Shown here piece by piece: positions 16,890 through 26,145 of a stretch of DNA of 47,799 nucleotides (positions are counted from its first letter, which is position 1; each line of letters begins with the position of its first letter). Source of the DNA: Sediminicola sp047612485 (GTDB taxonomy: Bacteria > Bacteroidota > Bacteroidia > Flavobacteriales > Flavobacteriaceae); NCBI GenBank assembly GCA_047612485.1, contig JBLGAT010000010.1, positions 1 through 47,799 of the forward strand, in the 5' to 3' direction. The position numbers and the translations under genes are program-made. The notes under the pieces are model-generated. The model was not told where the DNA came from and made no database searches. It saw only the letters and a list, made by a program, of their open reading frames with translations.

Positions 16890-16910
16890 GGCCATAATAT
16901 TGGGCTCAAA

Positions 16911-16945
16911 TAAAAGCAATGACTGTTCAAGTCGTTGCTTTTTTG
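16911..16945 (+). terminator. Terminator between capA and capB
   Basis: AAAAGCAATGACT, a five-base loop and AGTCGTTGCTTTTTT form a long stem with one mismatch followed by T residues. It suggests that capB is mostly transcribed from its own promoter rather than by full readthrough from capA. Confidence 0.75.
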
Positions 16946-16986
16946 TTGATTCCTGAAAATAATTATGAATCCTTATTAAAAATCTA

Positions 16987-16994
16987 TACTTTTG
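16987..16994 (+). promoter_or_regulatory. Predicted -7 box of capB promoter
   Basis: TACTTTTG matches TAnnTTTG and lies 22 bases before the ATG at 17017, downstream of the terminator. A -33 element is not obvious. It supports independent expression of capB. Confidence 0.45.
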
Positions 16995-17016
16995 CCATCT
17001 AAACCAAGCAGTCTAA

Positions 17017-18276
17017 ATGAGAGACTTATTTGATAGAATAATTGACAATAAGGGGCCACTAGGTAAGTGGGCCTCCCAAGCAGAAGGATATTTTGTTTTT
17101 CCTAAACTGGAAGGACCTATTTCCAACAGAATGAAATTTCGAGGAAAGGAAGTAATTACCTGGAGTATCAATGATTACTTAGGTCTGGCAAACAGGCCTG
17201 AAGTAAAAAAGGTAGATGGTGAAACAGCAGCGGAATATGGTGCAGCTTTTCCTATGGGTGCAAGGATGATGAGTGGCCATACCGATTTTCATGAGCAATT
17301 GGAGCAAGAATTAGCTGCTTTTGTGAACAAGCAATCTGCTTATTTACTAAATTTTGGATATCAGGGCATATTGTCAACTATTGACGCTTTGGTTTCTAAA
17401 GACGATATCATTGTATACGATGTGGATGCGCATGCCTGTATTATAGACGGGGTGAGGCTACACATGGGTAAACGTTTTACCTTTAAGCACAATGATATTG
17501 AAAGTCTTGAAAAGAACTTGGATCGAGCCACAAAAATGGCAGAACAGACCGGAGGAGGTATTTTAGTTATCTCTGAGGGTGTATTTGGCATGCGTGGGGA
17601 ACAAGGGAAACTTAAAGAAATTGTTGCCCTTAAGAAAAAATATAATTTCAGATTTTTAGTGGATGATGCCCACGGATTCGGAACTTTGGGTGCTACTGGT
17701 GCAGGTGCAGGTGAGGAGCAAGGAATACAGGATGGGATAGATGTCTATTTCGCCACCTTTGCTAAATCAATGGCTGGTATAGGAGCATTCTTGGCTGCAG
17801 ACAAAGAGGTCATCGATTACTTAAAATACAACCTACGTTCACAGATGTTCGCAAAATCATTGCCAATGATCTACGTGAAAGGGGCATTGAAACGTTTGGA
17901 TATGTTGCGTACCATGCCAGAACTTAAAGCCAAGCTCTGGGAAAATGTGGACGCACTTCAAAACGGACTTAAAGAAAGAGGTTTTGATATAGGGACCACA
18001 ACCAGTTGTGTGACCCCAGTATATTTAAACGGTAGTATTCCTGAGGCCATGGCCTTGGTAAAGGATCTAAGGGAAAACTATAGCGTTTTCTGTTCTATAG
18101 TTGTATATCCGGTCATTCCAAAAGGATTGATCCTGTTGAGAATGATACCAACGGCAACACATACCTTGGAGGATATCAGCGAAACATTGGAGGCCTTTTC
18201 CGTTATCCGTGAACGATTGGAAAATGGAACCTATAAAAGACTATCGGCAGCAGTTTCAGCAGCAATGGGCGAATAA
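17017..18276 (+). CDS. capB: Probable cysteate C-fatty acyltransferase (alpha-oxoamine synthase family)
   Basis: The 419-residue PLP enzyme belongs to the alpha-oxoamine synthase family (serine palmitoyltransferase, KBL, BioF). Visible landmarks are His139 in DVDAHACIIDG, the DDAHGFGTLG segment (216-225) and the PLP lysine Lys250 in FATFAKSMAG. The family condenses an amino acid with an acyl thioester, losing CO2. In gliding Bacteroidota the CapB member uses cysteate and a branched C15 acyl thioester to give dehydrocapnine. The neighbouring cysteate synthase-like gene favours this role over serine palmitoyltransferase or 2-amino-3-ketobutyrate ligase. No reductase gene (CapC) is next to it, so the third step must be encoded elsewhere. 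Confidence 0.75.
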   Translation: MRDLFDRIIDNKGPLGKWASQAEGYFVFPKLEGPISNRMKFRGKEVITWSINDYLGLANRPEVKKVDGETAAEYGAAFPMGARMMSGHTDFHEQLEQELAAFVNKQSAYLLNFGYQGILSTIDALVSKDDIIVYDVDAHACIIDGVRLHMGKRFTFKHNDIESLEKNLDRATKMAEQTGGGILVISEGVFGMRGEQGKLKEIVALKKKYNFRFLVDDAHGFGTLGATGAGAGEEQGIQDGIDVYFATFAKSMAGIGAFLAADKEVIDYLKYNLRSQMFAKSLPMIYVKGALKRLDMLRTMPELKAKLWENVDALQNGLKERGFDIGTTTSCVTPVYLNGSIPEAMALVKDLRENYSVFCSIVVYPVIPKGLILLRMIPTATHTLEDISETLEAFSVIRERLENGTYKRLSAAVSAAMGE

Positions 18277-18293
18277 CCGAAAGCTTGAGATAT

Positions 18294-18329
18294 AAAAAAT
18301 CCCATATTTTTTAATATGGGATTTTTTAT
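18294..18329. terminator. Bidirectional terminator between capB and GNAT gene
   Basis: AAAAAATCCCATATT, a short T loop and AATATGGGATTTTTT form a perfect stem of about fifteen pairs with A and T tails on both sides. It serves the convergent genes that end at 18276 and 18342. Confidence 0.9.
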
Positions 18330-18341
18330 TTGTTGTTATTC

Positions 18342-19463
18342 CTATTTCAAGTTCTTCCTAAAGGTTTTACGTCGCTTGTATATTTGTGGATCAAAGTGTT
18401 TCCAAAGTTGGCGTATGGCGACATTATCTTCCAATTCAGGGGTTCTATAACAATATTCAATTCCCTTTTCTGAGAAGGTTTTATGATATTCACTAAAAAT
18501 TACCGCTGTTACCCCTTTATTTTGATATTCGGGGTGTACTCCAATCAAATAGAAGGTTACATCCTTACTCTGTTTTTTTGCCCTAAGTAAATGATAAAAG
18601 CCGAAAGGGAACAGTTTTCCTTTGGCTTTTTGCAGGGCCTCTGAAAAAGAGGGCATTACAATACTGAAAGCTATAAGGTTATCATCCTTATCCACTACAA
18701 ATTTGATGTATTCCGGATTAATGAAACTGATATATTTTTTTTTGAAATATGCTTTTTGAATATCTGTGATGGGTACAAAGGACGAAAGCTTGGCATAGCT
18801 TGCATTAAAAAGATCGAACATCTTATCGGCCATGGGCATTACCTCTTTTGTCTTGGTAAAATTAATGGCCTTTACGCCGTATCGCCGCTTGACCAATTCA
18901 TTGGCCTTTTCAAAAAATTTGGGGTCCGCATTTATAAATGGGAATTTATTTTCTGCATACTCCTTTTCTTTTACAAAACCGAAATGCTCGTAATGGTTTA
19001 CGTAATAAGGATGGTTGTACCAGGTGATCATGGTACCGATATGTTCAAATCCTTCCGTCAATACCCCTACTTTATCCATATTGGAGAAGCCCACTGGACC
19101 TTCCATATATTCTAGTTGATATTCCTTTCCTATTTCTGCTACTTTAGCAAGTAATGCTCCTGATACCTCAAAATCATCGATGAAATCAAACCATCCAAAG
19201 CGCATTTTACTAACTTTTTGCTGGTTGATCTCTATTTTATTGATAATGGCTGCCACGCGACCAACGAGTTGATCCCCGTTGTAGGCCAAATAGAACCATG
19301 CCTCAGCATCCTTGAAAACCGGGTTATTACTTTTATCGAAAGAAGCTAGTTCGTCAGCGATAATAGGGGGTACCCAATAAGGGGAATCTTTATAAAGTGA
19401 AAAAGGAAAGGTTACAAACTTCTTTAAATCAGTTTTAGAGATAGCTTCTTTTATCGTAATCAT
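18342..19463 (-). CDS. GNAT-fold acyltransferase, candidate sulfonolipid N-acyltransferase
   Basis: The 373-residue cytoplasmic protein opens MITIKEAISKTDLKKFVTFPFSLYK. It contains acyl-CoA N-acyltransferase features (DEAWFYLAYNGDQLVGRVAAIINK-like strand at about 55-80, LIGVHPEYQNKGV near 315-330 with the Q-x-x-G-x-x acyl-thioester loop). The length suggests two GNAT halves, as in aminoacyl or long-chain acyltransferases, not small acetyltransferases. Relatives in Bacteroidota often carry misleading automatic names. It is convergent with capB. Capnine is N-acylated to sulfobacin-like lipids by an enzyme not well defined in this group, so a role here is an attractive inference without direct evidence. 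Confidence 0.7.
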   Translation of the reverse strand: MITIKEAISKTDLKKFVTFPFSLYKDSPYWVPPIIADELASFDKSNNPVFKDAEAWFYLAYNGDQLVGRVAAIINKIEINQQKVSKMRFGWFDFIDDFEVSGALLAKVAEIGKEYQLEYMEGPVGFSNMDKVGVLTEGFEHIGTMITWYNHPYYVNHYEHFGFVKEKEYAENKFPFINADPKFFEKANELVKRRYGVKAINFTKTKEVMPMADKMFDLFNASYAKLSSFVPITDIQKAYFKKKYISFINPEYIKFVVDKDDNLIAFSIVMPSFSEALQKAKGKLFPFGFYHLLRAKKQSKDVTFYLIGVHPEYQNKGVTAVIFSEYHKTFSEKGIEYCYRTPELEDNVAIRQLWKHFDPQIYKRRKTFRKNLK

Positions 19464-19573
19464 CTTTTATGTTTTCTATCGTCAATATTAGTAATATTAA
19501 TCAATAGAATAAAATGCCATTTCAATAATTGGCGATAATTGATGATCGTCCTATCATTGTCTTCCCTATTTAA

Positions 19574-20551
19574 CTAGAAGTCAATTTCATCATTCTTCTT
19601 TTTCTTATTCTTTTTGGATTTTTTCATGCTGTTGGAATTTATTTTTCCATTTTCTCCGTCCTTTTGGTCCTCTATGGGCATCAGTTCATCGCGGTGCATA
19701 TCCAATCGGTAGGAAAAGCCTATGGTTCCAAATTGTTTGGACGGGGTGTCTTTAAAATTTGTGGCTATATTGAGGTCTGCTTGAAAATTCTCATTGAACA
19801 GGTAGGCTACACCCGTTCTTACTATCGCATCGGCATAGCGATCACTTTTAATTCCCTGGTGCTCAAGAAATACGCTCCATTTGGGATTGCCCAAGGCATG
19901 GGATACAGAAATAATATAACTCATTTCAGGAAAATCTGTTCCAATCCTATCATAGGCGATATTGGAAATAAGTACAAACCTAGAGGACAAACGACTTTGG
20001 GTCGCTAACATGACGCGGGGCGAAACTATTGGATCTCCTGAATAATAAGGATTTTCTCCCAAAACAAAATTGGCACCCGCATAGACCGAAATGGCCGGGA
20101 TCAAATTTTTTAGTTTAAAACCATGATTGGCTTTCCAGCTGTAAAGGTTGGGTTTATTGTTTTCAGGGTTTTTAAAAGGATCGTATAGCAAGTATTTTAG
20201 TCCCAATCTATTTCTTGTGAAATCTTTTCTCGTGGCCTCAAGGTCTTGTCTAGTGTAGATGATGTCTTCCTTCACATAGGATCCTTCATAATAAATTTCC
20301 AATTGTTCAAAAAACAGTCCATACCGCAAGGCTATATCGGCTCCTAAAAAATCCGATTCGGTAAACAATTTAGCATGTTCGTCCTTTTGCATGGTAATGC
20401 CTATTTCGGCTTGGACCACATTTTTGCCAACGGCATAAGCGCTAACAGATTGCCCCGGTCTATTGGAATTTATAACATCAGTATATTGGGAATTCATCGA
20501 TATGGGCAAAAGGAAAAATAATGTTAGGACTACTATTAGGGGATATTTCAT
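19574..20551 (-). CDS. Outer-membrane protein of the Phenol_MetA_deg/transporter type
   Basis: From ATG 20551 the 325-residue product has a signal peptide (about 1-21, ending MNS/Q). It then shows a beta-barrel pattern of alternating aromatic strands (for example SRFVLISNIAYDRIG, WSVFLEHQGIKSDRYADAI and FGTIGFSYRLDM). The last 35 residues are highly basic and hydrophilic (KKSKKNKKKKNDEIDF), so the barrel ends before a Lys-rich tail. The opening TDVINSNRPGQSVSAYAVGKNVVQAEIG is typical of this widespread family. Function is unknown, and aromatic uptake is only the family label. An in-frame ATG 24 bases upstream exists, but the shorter start gives a standard signal peptide. Confidence 0.75.
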   Translation of the reverse strand: MKYPLIVVLTLFFLLPISMNSQYTDVINSNRPGQSVSAYAVGKNVVQAEIGITMQKDEHAKLFTESDFLGADIALRYGLFFEQLEIYYEGSYVKEDIIYTRQDLEATRKDFTRNRLGLKYLLYDPFKNPENNKPNLYSWKANHGFKLKNLIPAISVYAGANFVLGENPYYSGDPIVSPRVMLATQSRLSSRFVLISNIAYDRIGTDFPEMSYIISVSHALGNPKWSVFLEHQGIKSDRYADAIVRTGVAYLFNENFQADLNIATNFKDTPSKQFGTIGFSYRLDMHRDELMPIEDQKDGENGKINSNSMKKSKKNKKKKNDEIDF

Positions 20552-20627
20552 TGTTAAGGGGTTAATTAAAGGCATGTTTTTATTATTATTTTATGACTTT
20601 TTCACTATTTATACAACGTTAGAATTG

Positions 20628-20635
20628 TATTTTTG
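20628..20635 (+). promoter_or_regulatory. Predicted -7 box upstream of the DUF4834-yfhO unit
   Basis: TATTTTTG matches TAnnTTTG and lies 20 bases before the ATG at 20656. It probably drives the four-gene polysaccharide unit to 26107. Confidence 0.45.
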
Positions 20636-20655
20636 ATATAAATTTTTGAAATAAT

Positions 20656-20919
20656 ATGGGTTTGTTAAGAACGGTATTAATCATTCTGTTAGTATATTTT
20701 TTTCTTAAAATATTGGCGAAATGGTTCGGTCCGAGAATATTGAGATATGCTGCAAAAAAAATGGAGCAGCATTTCAAGGAAAAGTTTGGCGGTATTCCCA
20801 AACAGCCTGCACCTGAGGAGGAGAAAGAAGGGGAGGTCATCATTGATAAAAAAGATGGCACCTCATCAACATCTTCCAATAAAGTTGGAGAATACATAGA
20901 TTTTGAGGAAATTGATTAA
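20656..20919 (+). CDS. DUF4834 family membrane protein
   Basis: The 87-residue protein has one N-terminal membrane span (about 4-22, LLRTVLIILLVYFFLKILA). A basic juxtamembrane helix follows (about 25-48), then an acidic flexible tail that ends EYIDFEEID, the conserved end of DUF4834. The family is restricted to Bacteroidota and has no known function. The gene is 21 bases ahead of the YfhO gene and likely cotranscribed, as is common in flavobacteria. Confidence 0.85.
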   Translation: MGLLRTVLIILLVYFFLKILAKWFGPRILRYAAKKMEQHFKEKFGGIPKQPAPEEEKEGEVIIDKKDGTSSTSSNKVGEYIDFEEID

Positions 20920-20940
20920 TTAATACCACAACAACCAACC

Positions 20941-23376
20941 ATGAAAACCCGCATTAAAGCGCTATTTATACATTTCTTTGTTCTTGTTTTATTTATTGTA
21001 GCTTCTTTGGCATACTTCCACCCAGTATTGCAAGGTAAGAAGATCTTTCAATCTGATATTGCCCAGTATACTGGAATGGCCAAGGAACAGGCCGATTTTA
21101 GAAACACCAATGGGGTAGAACCCTATTGGACCAATAGTGCCTTTGGCGGGATGCCAACGTACCAATTGGGGGCCAACTATCCGCACAATTATGTAAAGCA
21201 ATTTGATGCACTCATCCGATTCTTACCTAGGCCAGCGGATTACCTATTCTTGTATTTTATTGGCTTCTATATTCTCTTGTGTTGCATGAAGGTGGATTAT
21301 CGACTGGCAGCATTAGGTGCATTGGCATTTGGATTTTCTACCTACCTGATCATTATTTTGGGAGTGGGCCATAATGCAAAAGCACATGCCATTGGCTACC
21401 TGCCACTTATTCTTGCGGGAATTATCCTGACTTTTAGAACAAAATATATTTGGGGTTTCATTCTTACGGCCCTGGCAATGGCATTGGAGGTAAGTGCCAA
21501 CCACTATCAAATGACCTATTATTTTATGTTGTTGGTAGTAGTTGTGGGCATTACTTATCTTATTGATGCGATTCGAAATAAAACCTTCAAGAATTTCTTT
21601 GTTTCAGTAGGTATTTTGGTAGGCGCTGTATTATTGGGAATTCTTGTAAATGCTACTAGTCTTATGGCTACCAAGGAGTATGCGGATTGGAGTACCAGAG
21701 GTAAAACGGAACTTACCATAAATCCAGATGGATCCCCAAAAGTTAATACCAGCGGGTTAGACAAGGAGTATATTACCCAATACAGTTATGGCATTGCGGA
21801 ATCGATGAATTTATTTGTTCCCAGGTTGTTTGGGGGATCCAATAGTGAAAATTTAGGAACAGATTCCAACGCTTATACCTATTTGACCAATCAAGACCTA
21901 TCAAGGTCCAAGGCCCTTGAATTTACCAGCGGGTTACCGCTTTACTGGGGAGACCAGCCAATTGTGGCCGCACCGGCCTATATAGGGGCCATTGTATTCT
22001 TCCTTTTTATATTAGGGATTTTCTTGGTAAAGGGTAGGGTCAAATGGTGGTTGGTAGGAGGGACCTTAATGGCGCTATTACTATCATGGGGCAAGAATTT
22101 TGGACTGTTGACCGACTTCATGATCGACTTTTTTCCTCTATATGATAAGTTCAGGGCCGTATCGTCCATACAGGTGATACTGGAATTGTGTGCGCCTATT
22201 TTGGCCGTATTGGCCTTGGTGGAAATTTTTAAGCCTTCTTTGGAGAAGAGTAAAAAATTGAATGCCCTAAAGATTTCTGTTTTAATTGTTTTAGGCTTTG
22301 TGATCCTACTGTTCTTATTTAAGGGAACGTTCGATTTTGTGGGGCAAAGCGATGATACCTACAGAAAATACTTTGGTGACGAAATCATGACCATGATTCA
22401 GTTGGACAGGGAATCCGTTTATATCAGTGATCTTATCAGGTCTCTGGTATATGTCCTTTTGGCCGCAGTAGCACTATGGCTTTATATCAAGGAGCGAATC
22501 AAAGAAAATTTATTGGCGTTGGCGTTGGGGTTACTGTTGGTCTTTGACTTGGTAGGAATTGATCTTAGATATGTAAACGAGAGTGATTTTGTTAGGGCGA
22601 GACAAATGGAAGAGCCTTTTCAAGAAACCGCTATGGACAAACAAATAGCTAAAGACCCAGGAGTTTTTAGAGTATATGACCCATCTGAAGGTTTAAACGG
22701 TGCAAGAACATCCTATTTTCACCAATCCATTGGGGGTTATCACGCAGCAAAACCAGCAGCATTGCAGGATTTATTTGATTTTCATGTATACAAGAACAAT
22801 ATGCGCGTCTTGAATATGCTGAACGTTAAATATGTGGTTCAGCAAGACGAAGAGGGAAGAGATTACCCGGCTTTAAATCCTTATGCCACTGGAAATGCCT
22901 GGTTTATAAATAGATTGCTTCCCGTAACAAATGCCAATCAGGAAATTCAAGCATTGGACAGTCTGGAAGTTGTGAATGAGGCGGTCATCAATACCAATGA
23001 CTTTCCAAATATCAAAGCCCTTTCCTTTCAAAAGGATTCAACGGCGACCATTAAATTGTCGGATTACAGACCCAATCATTTGACCTATAGGTCTATAAAC
23101 ACCCAGGATGCCTTGGCTGTTTTTTCTGAGATGTACTATGCCAAAGGGTGGAATGCCTATATAGATGGTATCAAAGCACCACATTTTAAAGTGAATTATA
23201 TCCTAAGGGCCATGGAGGTACCTGCAGGAAACCATAAAGTAGAATTTAAATTTGAACCAGAAGTGATTACAACCGGAGGCACCATTACTTTGGCCAGCTC
23301 CGTACTTTTAGGTCTTTTTGTCCTTGGTGGTATCGGCTTTTCTTTATGGAATTTCCGTAAAAAGGAAGATTCGTAA
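20941..23376 (+). CDS. YfhO family membrane protein, probable glycosyltransferase-fold
   Basis: The 811-residue protein carries about a dozen transmembrane helices between residues 10 and 540, with one more near the C-terminus (about 780-800), and a soluble segment of about 200 residues between. The loop PYWTNSAFGGMPTYQLGANYP and the HNAKAHAIGYLPLILAG helix are characteristic of PF09586. YfhO homologues in Gram-positives are tied to glycosylation of lipoteichoic acid. By extension this protein may add sugars from a polyprenyl donor at the outer face of the inner membrane. Its stop TAA overlaps the ATG of the next gene by one base (TAATG), so the two are translationally coupled. Confidence 0.85.
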   Translation: MKTRIKALFIHFFVLVLFIVASLAYFHPVLQGKKIFQSDIAQYTGMAKEQADFRNTNGVEPYWTNSAFGGMPTYQLGANYPHNYVKQFDALIRFLPRPADYLFLYFIGFYILLCCMKVDYRLAALGALAFGFSTYLIIILGVGHNAKAHAIGYLPLILAGIILTFRTKYIWGFILTALAMALEVSANHYQMTYYFMLLVVVVGITYLIDAIRNKTFKNFFVSVGILVGAVLLGILVNATSLMATKEYADWSTRGKTELTINPDGSPKVNTSGLDKEYITQYSYGIAESMNLFVPRLFGGSNSENLGTDSNAYTYLTNQDLSRSKALEFTSGLPLYWGDQPIVAAPAYIGAIVFFLFILGIFLVKGRVKWWLVGGTLMALLLSWGKNFGLLTDFMIDFFPLYDKFRAVSSIQVILELCAPILAVLALVEIFKPSLEKSKKLNALKISVLIVLGFVILLFLFKGTFDFVGQSDDTYRKYFGDEIMTMIQLDRESVYISDLIRSLVYVLLAAVALWLYIKERIKENLLALALGLLLVFDLVGIDLRYVNESDFVRARQMEEPFQETAMDKQIAKDPGVFRVYDPSEGLNGARTSYFHQSIGGYHAAKPAALQDLFDFHVYKNNMRVLNMLNVKYVVQQDEEGRDYPALNPYATGNAWFINRLLPVTNANQEIQALDSLEVVNEAVINTNDFPNIKALSFQKDSTATIKLSDYRPNHLTYRSINTQDALAVFSEMYYAKGWNAYIDGIKAPHFKVNYILRAMEVPAGNHKVEFKFEPEVITTGGTITLASSVLLGLFVLGGIGFSLWNFRKKEDS

Positions 23377-24656
23377 TGAAAAAGGCCCTCATCATCACTT
23401 ATTATTGGCCTCCTGCTGGGGGGCCTGGCGTACAGCGGTGGTTGAAATTTGTAAAATACCTAAGGGATTTTGATGTGGAGCCGTTGGTGTATGTCCCTGA
23501 GAACCCGGAATATCCAATCACTGATACTACTTTTGAGAATGAAATTCCAGATGGGATAAAGATTTACAAACAGAAAATTTTTGAACCCTATCAGTTGGCA
23601 AGTATTTTTTCCAAAAAGAAAACCAAAAGAATCAGTTCAGGAATTATCCAGACAACAGATCAATCGTTGTTGGAAAAAGTATTTTTATGGATCCGTGGAA
23701 ATCTTTTTATACCCGATGCAAGGAAATTTTGGGTAAAGCCATCCGTCAAGTATTTACAGCAAATAATAGAAAAAGAGGGCATACAAACAATAATTACTAC
23801 CGGCCCTCCACATAGTGTCCATCTTATCGGGATGGAGCTTAGGGCCAAGAATACAATACAATGGATAGCTGATTTCAGGGATCCATGGACCTCCATTGGG
23901 TATCATAAAAAGCTAAAATTAACCAAAAGCTCGCAAAGGAAGCACCTACACTTGGAATCCATGGTGTTGAACAAGGCAGATTCCATTATAGTAACAAGCA
24001 AAATAACCAAAAAAGAATTTTCCAAGATTACCAACAAACCTATTACCGTCATAACAAATGGGTTTGACAGGGCTAAGGGTTCTTCCGATAAATTAGACGA
24101 CACCTTTACCATAGCACATATAGGTTCACTGTTAACTGGTAGAAATCCAATAGTTCTATGGAAGGCTTTAAAGGAACTTACTGAGGAGAATGCGGACTTT
24201 AAGAAAGAACTGAAGCTGGAGTTGATCGGCGTAGTAAGTAGGGATGTACTGGAATCTATCCAAAATCACGGTTTGCAGCCTTATGTTCACTTGGTAGGGT
24301 ATGTATCGCATAAAAAAGCGATTGAACGGCAACAAAGTTCACAAGTATTATTGTTGGTAGAAATAGATAGCGAAGAAACAAAAGGGATTATTCCTGGAAA
24401 ATTCTTTGAATATATAAATGCGGAACGACCTATTTTGGGCGTTGGTCCGCAAGGCTGGGAAGTGGCCCAAATGATTTCAGAAACCAATACTGGAAGCGCA
24501 TTTACCTACATGGACGGGAAAGCGATCAAAGAACAGCTATTGGATTGGTTCACTGCATACCAAAAAAAAGAACTTCGTGTTAAGAGCCTGCATATAGACC
24601 AATACAGTAGGCGGGAGCTTACCGGCAAATTAGCACAGGTGATCACATGGGAATAA
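23376..24656 (+). CDS. Glycosyltransferase, GT4-like
   Basis: The 426-residue cytoplasmic GT-B fold protein opens MKKALIITYYWPPAGGPGVQRWLKFVKYL, the standard opening of flavobacterial exopolysaccharide GT4 enzymes (a short beta strand, a PPxGGxGVQR loop). The C-terminal domain contains FTIAHIGSLLTGRNP and KFFEYINAERPILGVGP, the nucleotide-sugar binding region with the conserved EYI-x-x-x-x-P segment. Sugar donor and acceptor are unknown. It overlaps the YfhO gene by one base and the flippase gene by ten bases, a tightly coupled trio. Confidence 0.88.
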   Translation: MKKALIITYYWPPAGGPGVQRWLKFVKYLRDFDVEPLVYVPENPEYPITDTTFENEIPDGIKIYKQKIFEPYQLASIFSKKKTKRISSGIIQTTDQSLLEKVFLWIRGNLFIPDARKFWVKPSVKYLQQIIEKEGIQTIITTGPPHSVHLIGMELRAKNTIQWIADFRDPWTSIGYHKKLKLTKSSQRKHLHLESMVLNKADSIIVTSKITKKEFSKITNKPITVITNGFDRAKGSSDKLDDTFTIAHIGSLLTGRNPIVLWKALKELTEENADFKKELKLELIGVVSRDVLESIQNHGLQPYVHLVGYVSHKKAIERQQSSQVLLLVEIDSEETKGIIPGKFFEYINAERPILGVGPQGWEVAQMISETNTGSAFTYMDGKAIKEQLLDWFTAYQKKELRVKSLHIDQYSRRELTGKLAQVITWE

Positions 24657-26107
24657 TATTTAAGCAATCATTTAAAAACACCCTTGTAACCTACCTTGGA
24701 TTTGGGGTAGGCGCCATCAATACCCTTTTTCTTTATACCCGCTTTCTAACTGATGAGTATTATGGTTTGGTTGGCGTGATTTTATCCACCTCGGCTATAT
24801 TAATGCCATTGTTGGCATTTGGGGTCCCCAATACCTTGGTGAAATATTACAGTGCTTTTGAGGATAAAAAAAGTGCTGATGGCTTTCTTACTTTAATGTT
24901 GATCCTTCCACTTTTTTTAATAGTACCTGCCACGGCCATTACATATTTTGGTAATACAATGATTGGGGACTTTTTATCGAAAGAAAACCAAATTGTGAAA
25001 GGATATGTATGGTATATATTTTTGATTGGGTTTGCCATGGCCTATTTTGAAGTGTTCTACTCATGGGCAAGAATACGGATGAAATCTGTATTTGGTAATT
25101 TTATGAAAGAAGTTTTCGCCAGGATAGGGGTCACCATATTATTGTTCTTGGTTTATTATGACCTTATCTCCATTGATGTATTCTTAAAGGCAATGGTGGG
25201 TGTCTATTTGTTACGGACCATTTTAATGAAAATTTATGCATATCGATTAAGAATGCCCAAACTTGATTTTTCCTTTCCCAAGGCAACTCCTAGTATAATC
25301 AATTATAGTGCCCTCATAATTTTAGGGGGTTCTGCCTCTGTCATTTTGTTGGAGGTAGACAGGTTTATGATCAACCAGTTTATACAAATTGAAAATGTGG
25401 CCTATTACAGTGTGGCCATATTTATAGCAACCGTTATAGCGGTTCCTGCAAGATCGATGCATCAAATTGCTTATCCATTGACAGCGGAACTATTGAACAA
25501 AAAGGATGAACTGGGGATGAAAAAGTTGTATGAAAAGAGTTCTTTGACATTGTTTATTGTATCGGGCCTTTTGTTTGTGCTGATCATGTTGAACCTTAAT
25601 GACCTGTATTATTTATTGCCCGAGGCCTATAGAGGGGGATTTATAGTGGTCCTTTTAATTGGCTTGGCAAAAGTATACGATGCATTAATGGGAAATAACA
25701 ATGCTATATTGTACAATTCCGATTACTATAGGGCCGTATTGTTCATGGGAGTGCTCTTGGCCGTTCTCACCATTTTATTCAATCTTTGGCTGATTCCAAA
25801 ATATGGCATCAATGGAGCAGCCTTTGCCACGTTTATAGCTATTTTTATATATAATACCGTAAAATTGGTCTATGTTAAGATAAAATTTGGGATACATCCA
25901 TTTACTGCCGAAACCTTAAAAGTGCTGGCACTGTTAATAGTGATCATCGCCTTGTTTACTTGGTTGCAATTTGCTTTTCACCCAATAGTGAACATTCTTT
26001 TAAAAGGTATTTTAATTACCTTGTTTTATGTTGGAATTCTCTACCGTTTTAGAATTTCGGAGGATGTGTTTGGGCTGCTTTCCAAATATCTCAAGCGAAA
26101 GGATTAA
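24647..26107 (+). CDS. Polysaccharide flippase, MATE/PST (Wzx-like) family
   Basis: The 486-residue protein has about fourteen predicted membrane helices. Its opening (SFKNTLVTYLGFGVGAINTLFLYTRFLTDEYYGL) is the usual start of oligosaccharide flippases. It would move lipid-linked sugar units across the inner membrane for surface polysaccharide assembly. Its ATG lies ten bases inside the glycosyltransferase gene. No polymerase or chain-length regulator is adjacent, so this trio is not a complete polysaccharide locus. Confidence 0.88.
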   Translation: MGIIFKQSFKNTLVTYLGFGVGAINTLFLYTRFLTDEYYGLVGVILSTSAILMPLLAFGVPNTLVKYYSAFEDKKSADGFLTLMLILPLFLIVPATAITYFGNTMIGDFLSKENQIVKGYVWYIFLIGFAMAYFEVFYSWARIRMKSVFGNFMKEVFARIGVTILLFLVYYDLISIDVFLKAMVGVYLLRTILMKIYAYRLRMPKLDFSFPKATPSIINYSALIILGGSASVILLEVDRFMINQFIQIENVAYYSVAIFIATVIAVPARSMHQIAYPLTAELLNKKDELGMKKLYEKSSLTLFIVSGLLFVLIMLNLNDLYYLLPEAYRGGFIVVLLIGLAKVYDALMGNNNAILYNSDYYRAVLFMGVLLAVLTILFNLWLIPKYGINGAAFATFIAIFIYNTVKLVYVKIKFGIHPFTAETLKVLALLIVIIALFTWLQFAFHPIVNILLKGILITLFYVGILYRFRISEDVFGLLSKYLKRKD

Positions 26108-26145
26108 AGATTGAATTAATACCAGGCTGAAATATCACTGAACGT

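Noticed and set aside
17017..18276. 2-amino-3-ketobutyrate CoA ligase or serine palmitoyltransferase
   Set aside because: Both are in the same superfamily and cannot be excluded by motif alone, but the adjacent CBS-like gene fits cysteate use better. No threonine dehydrogenase is adjacent.
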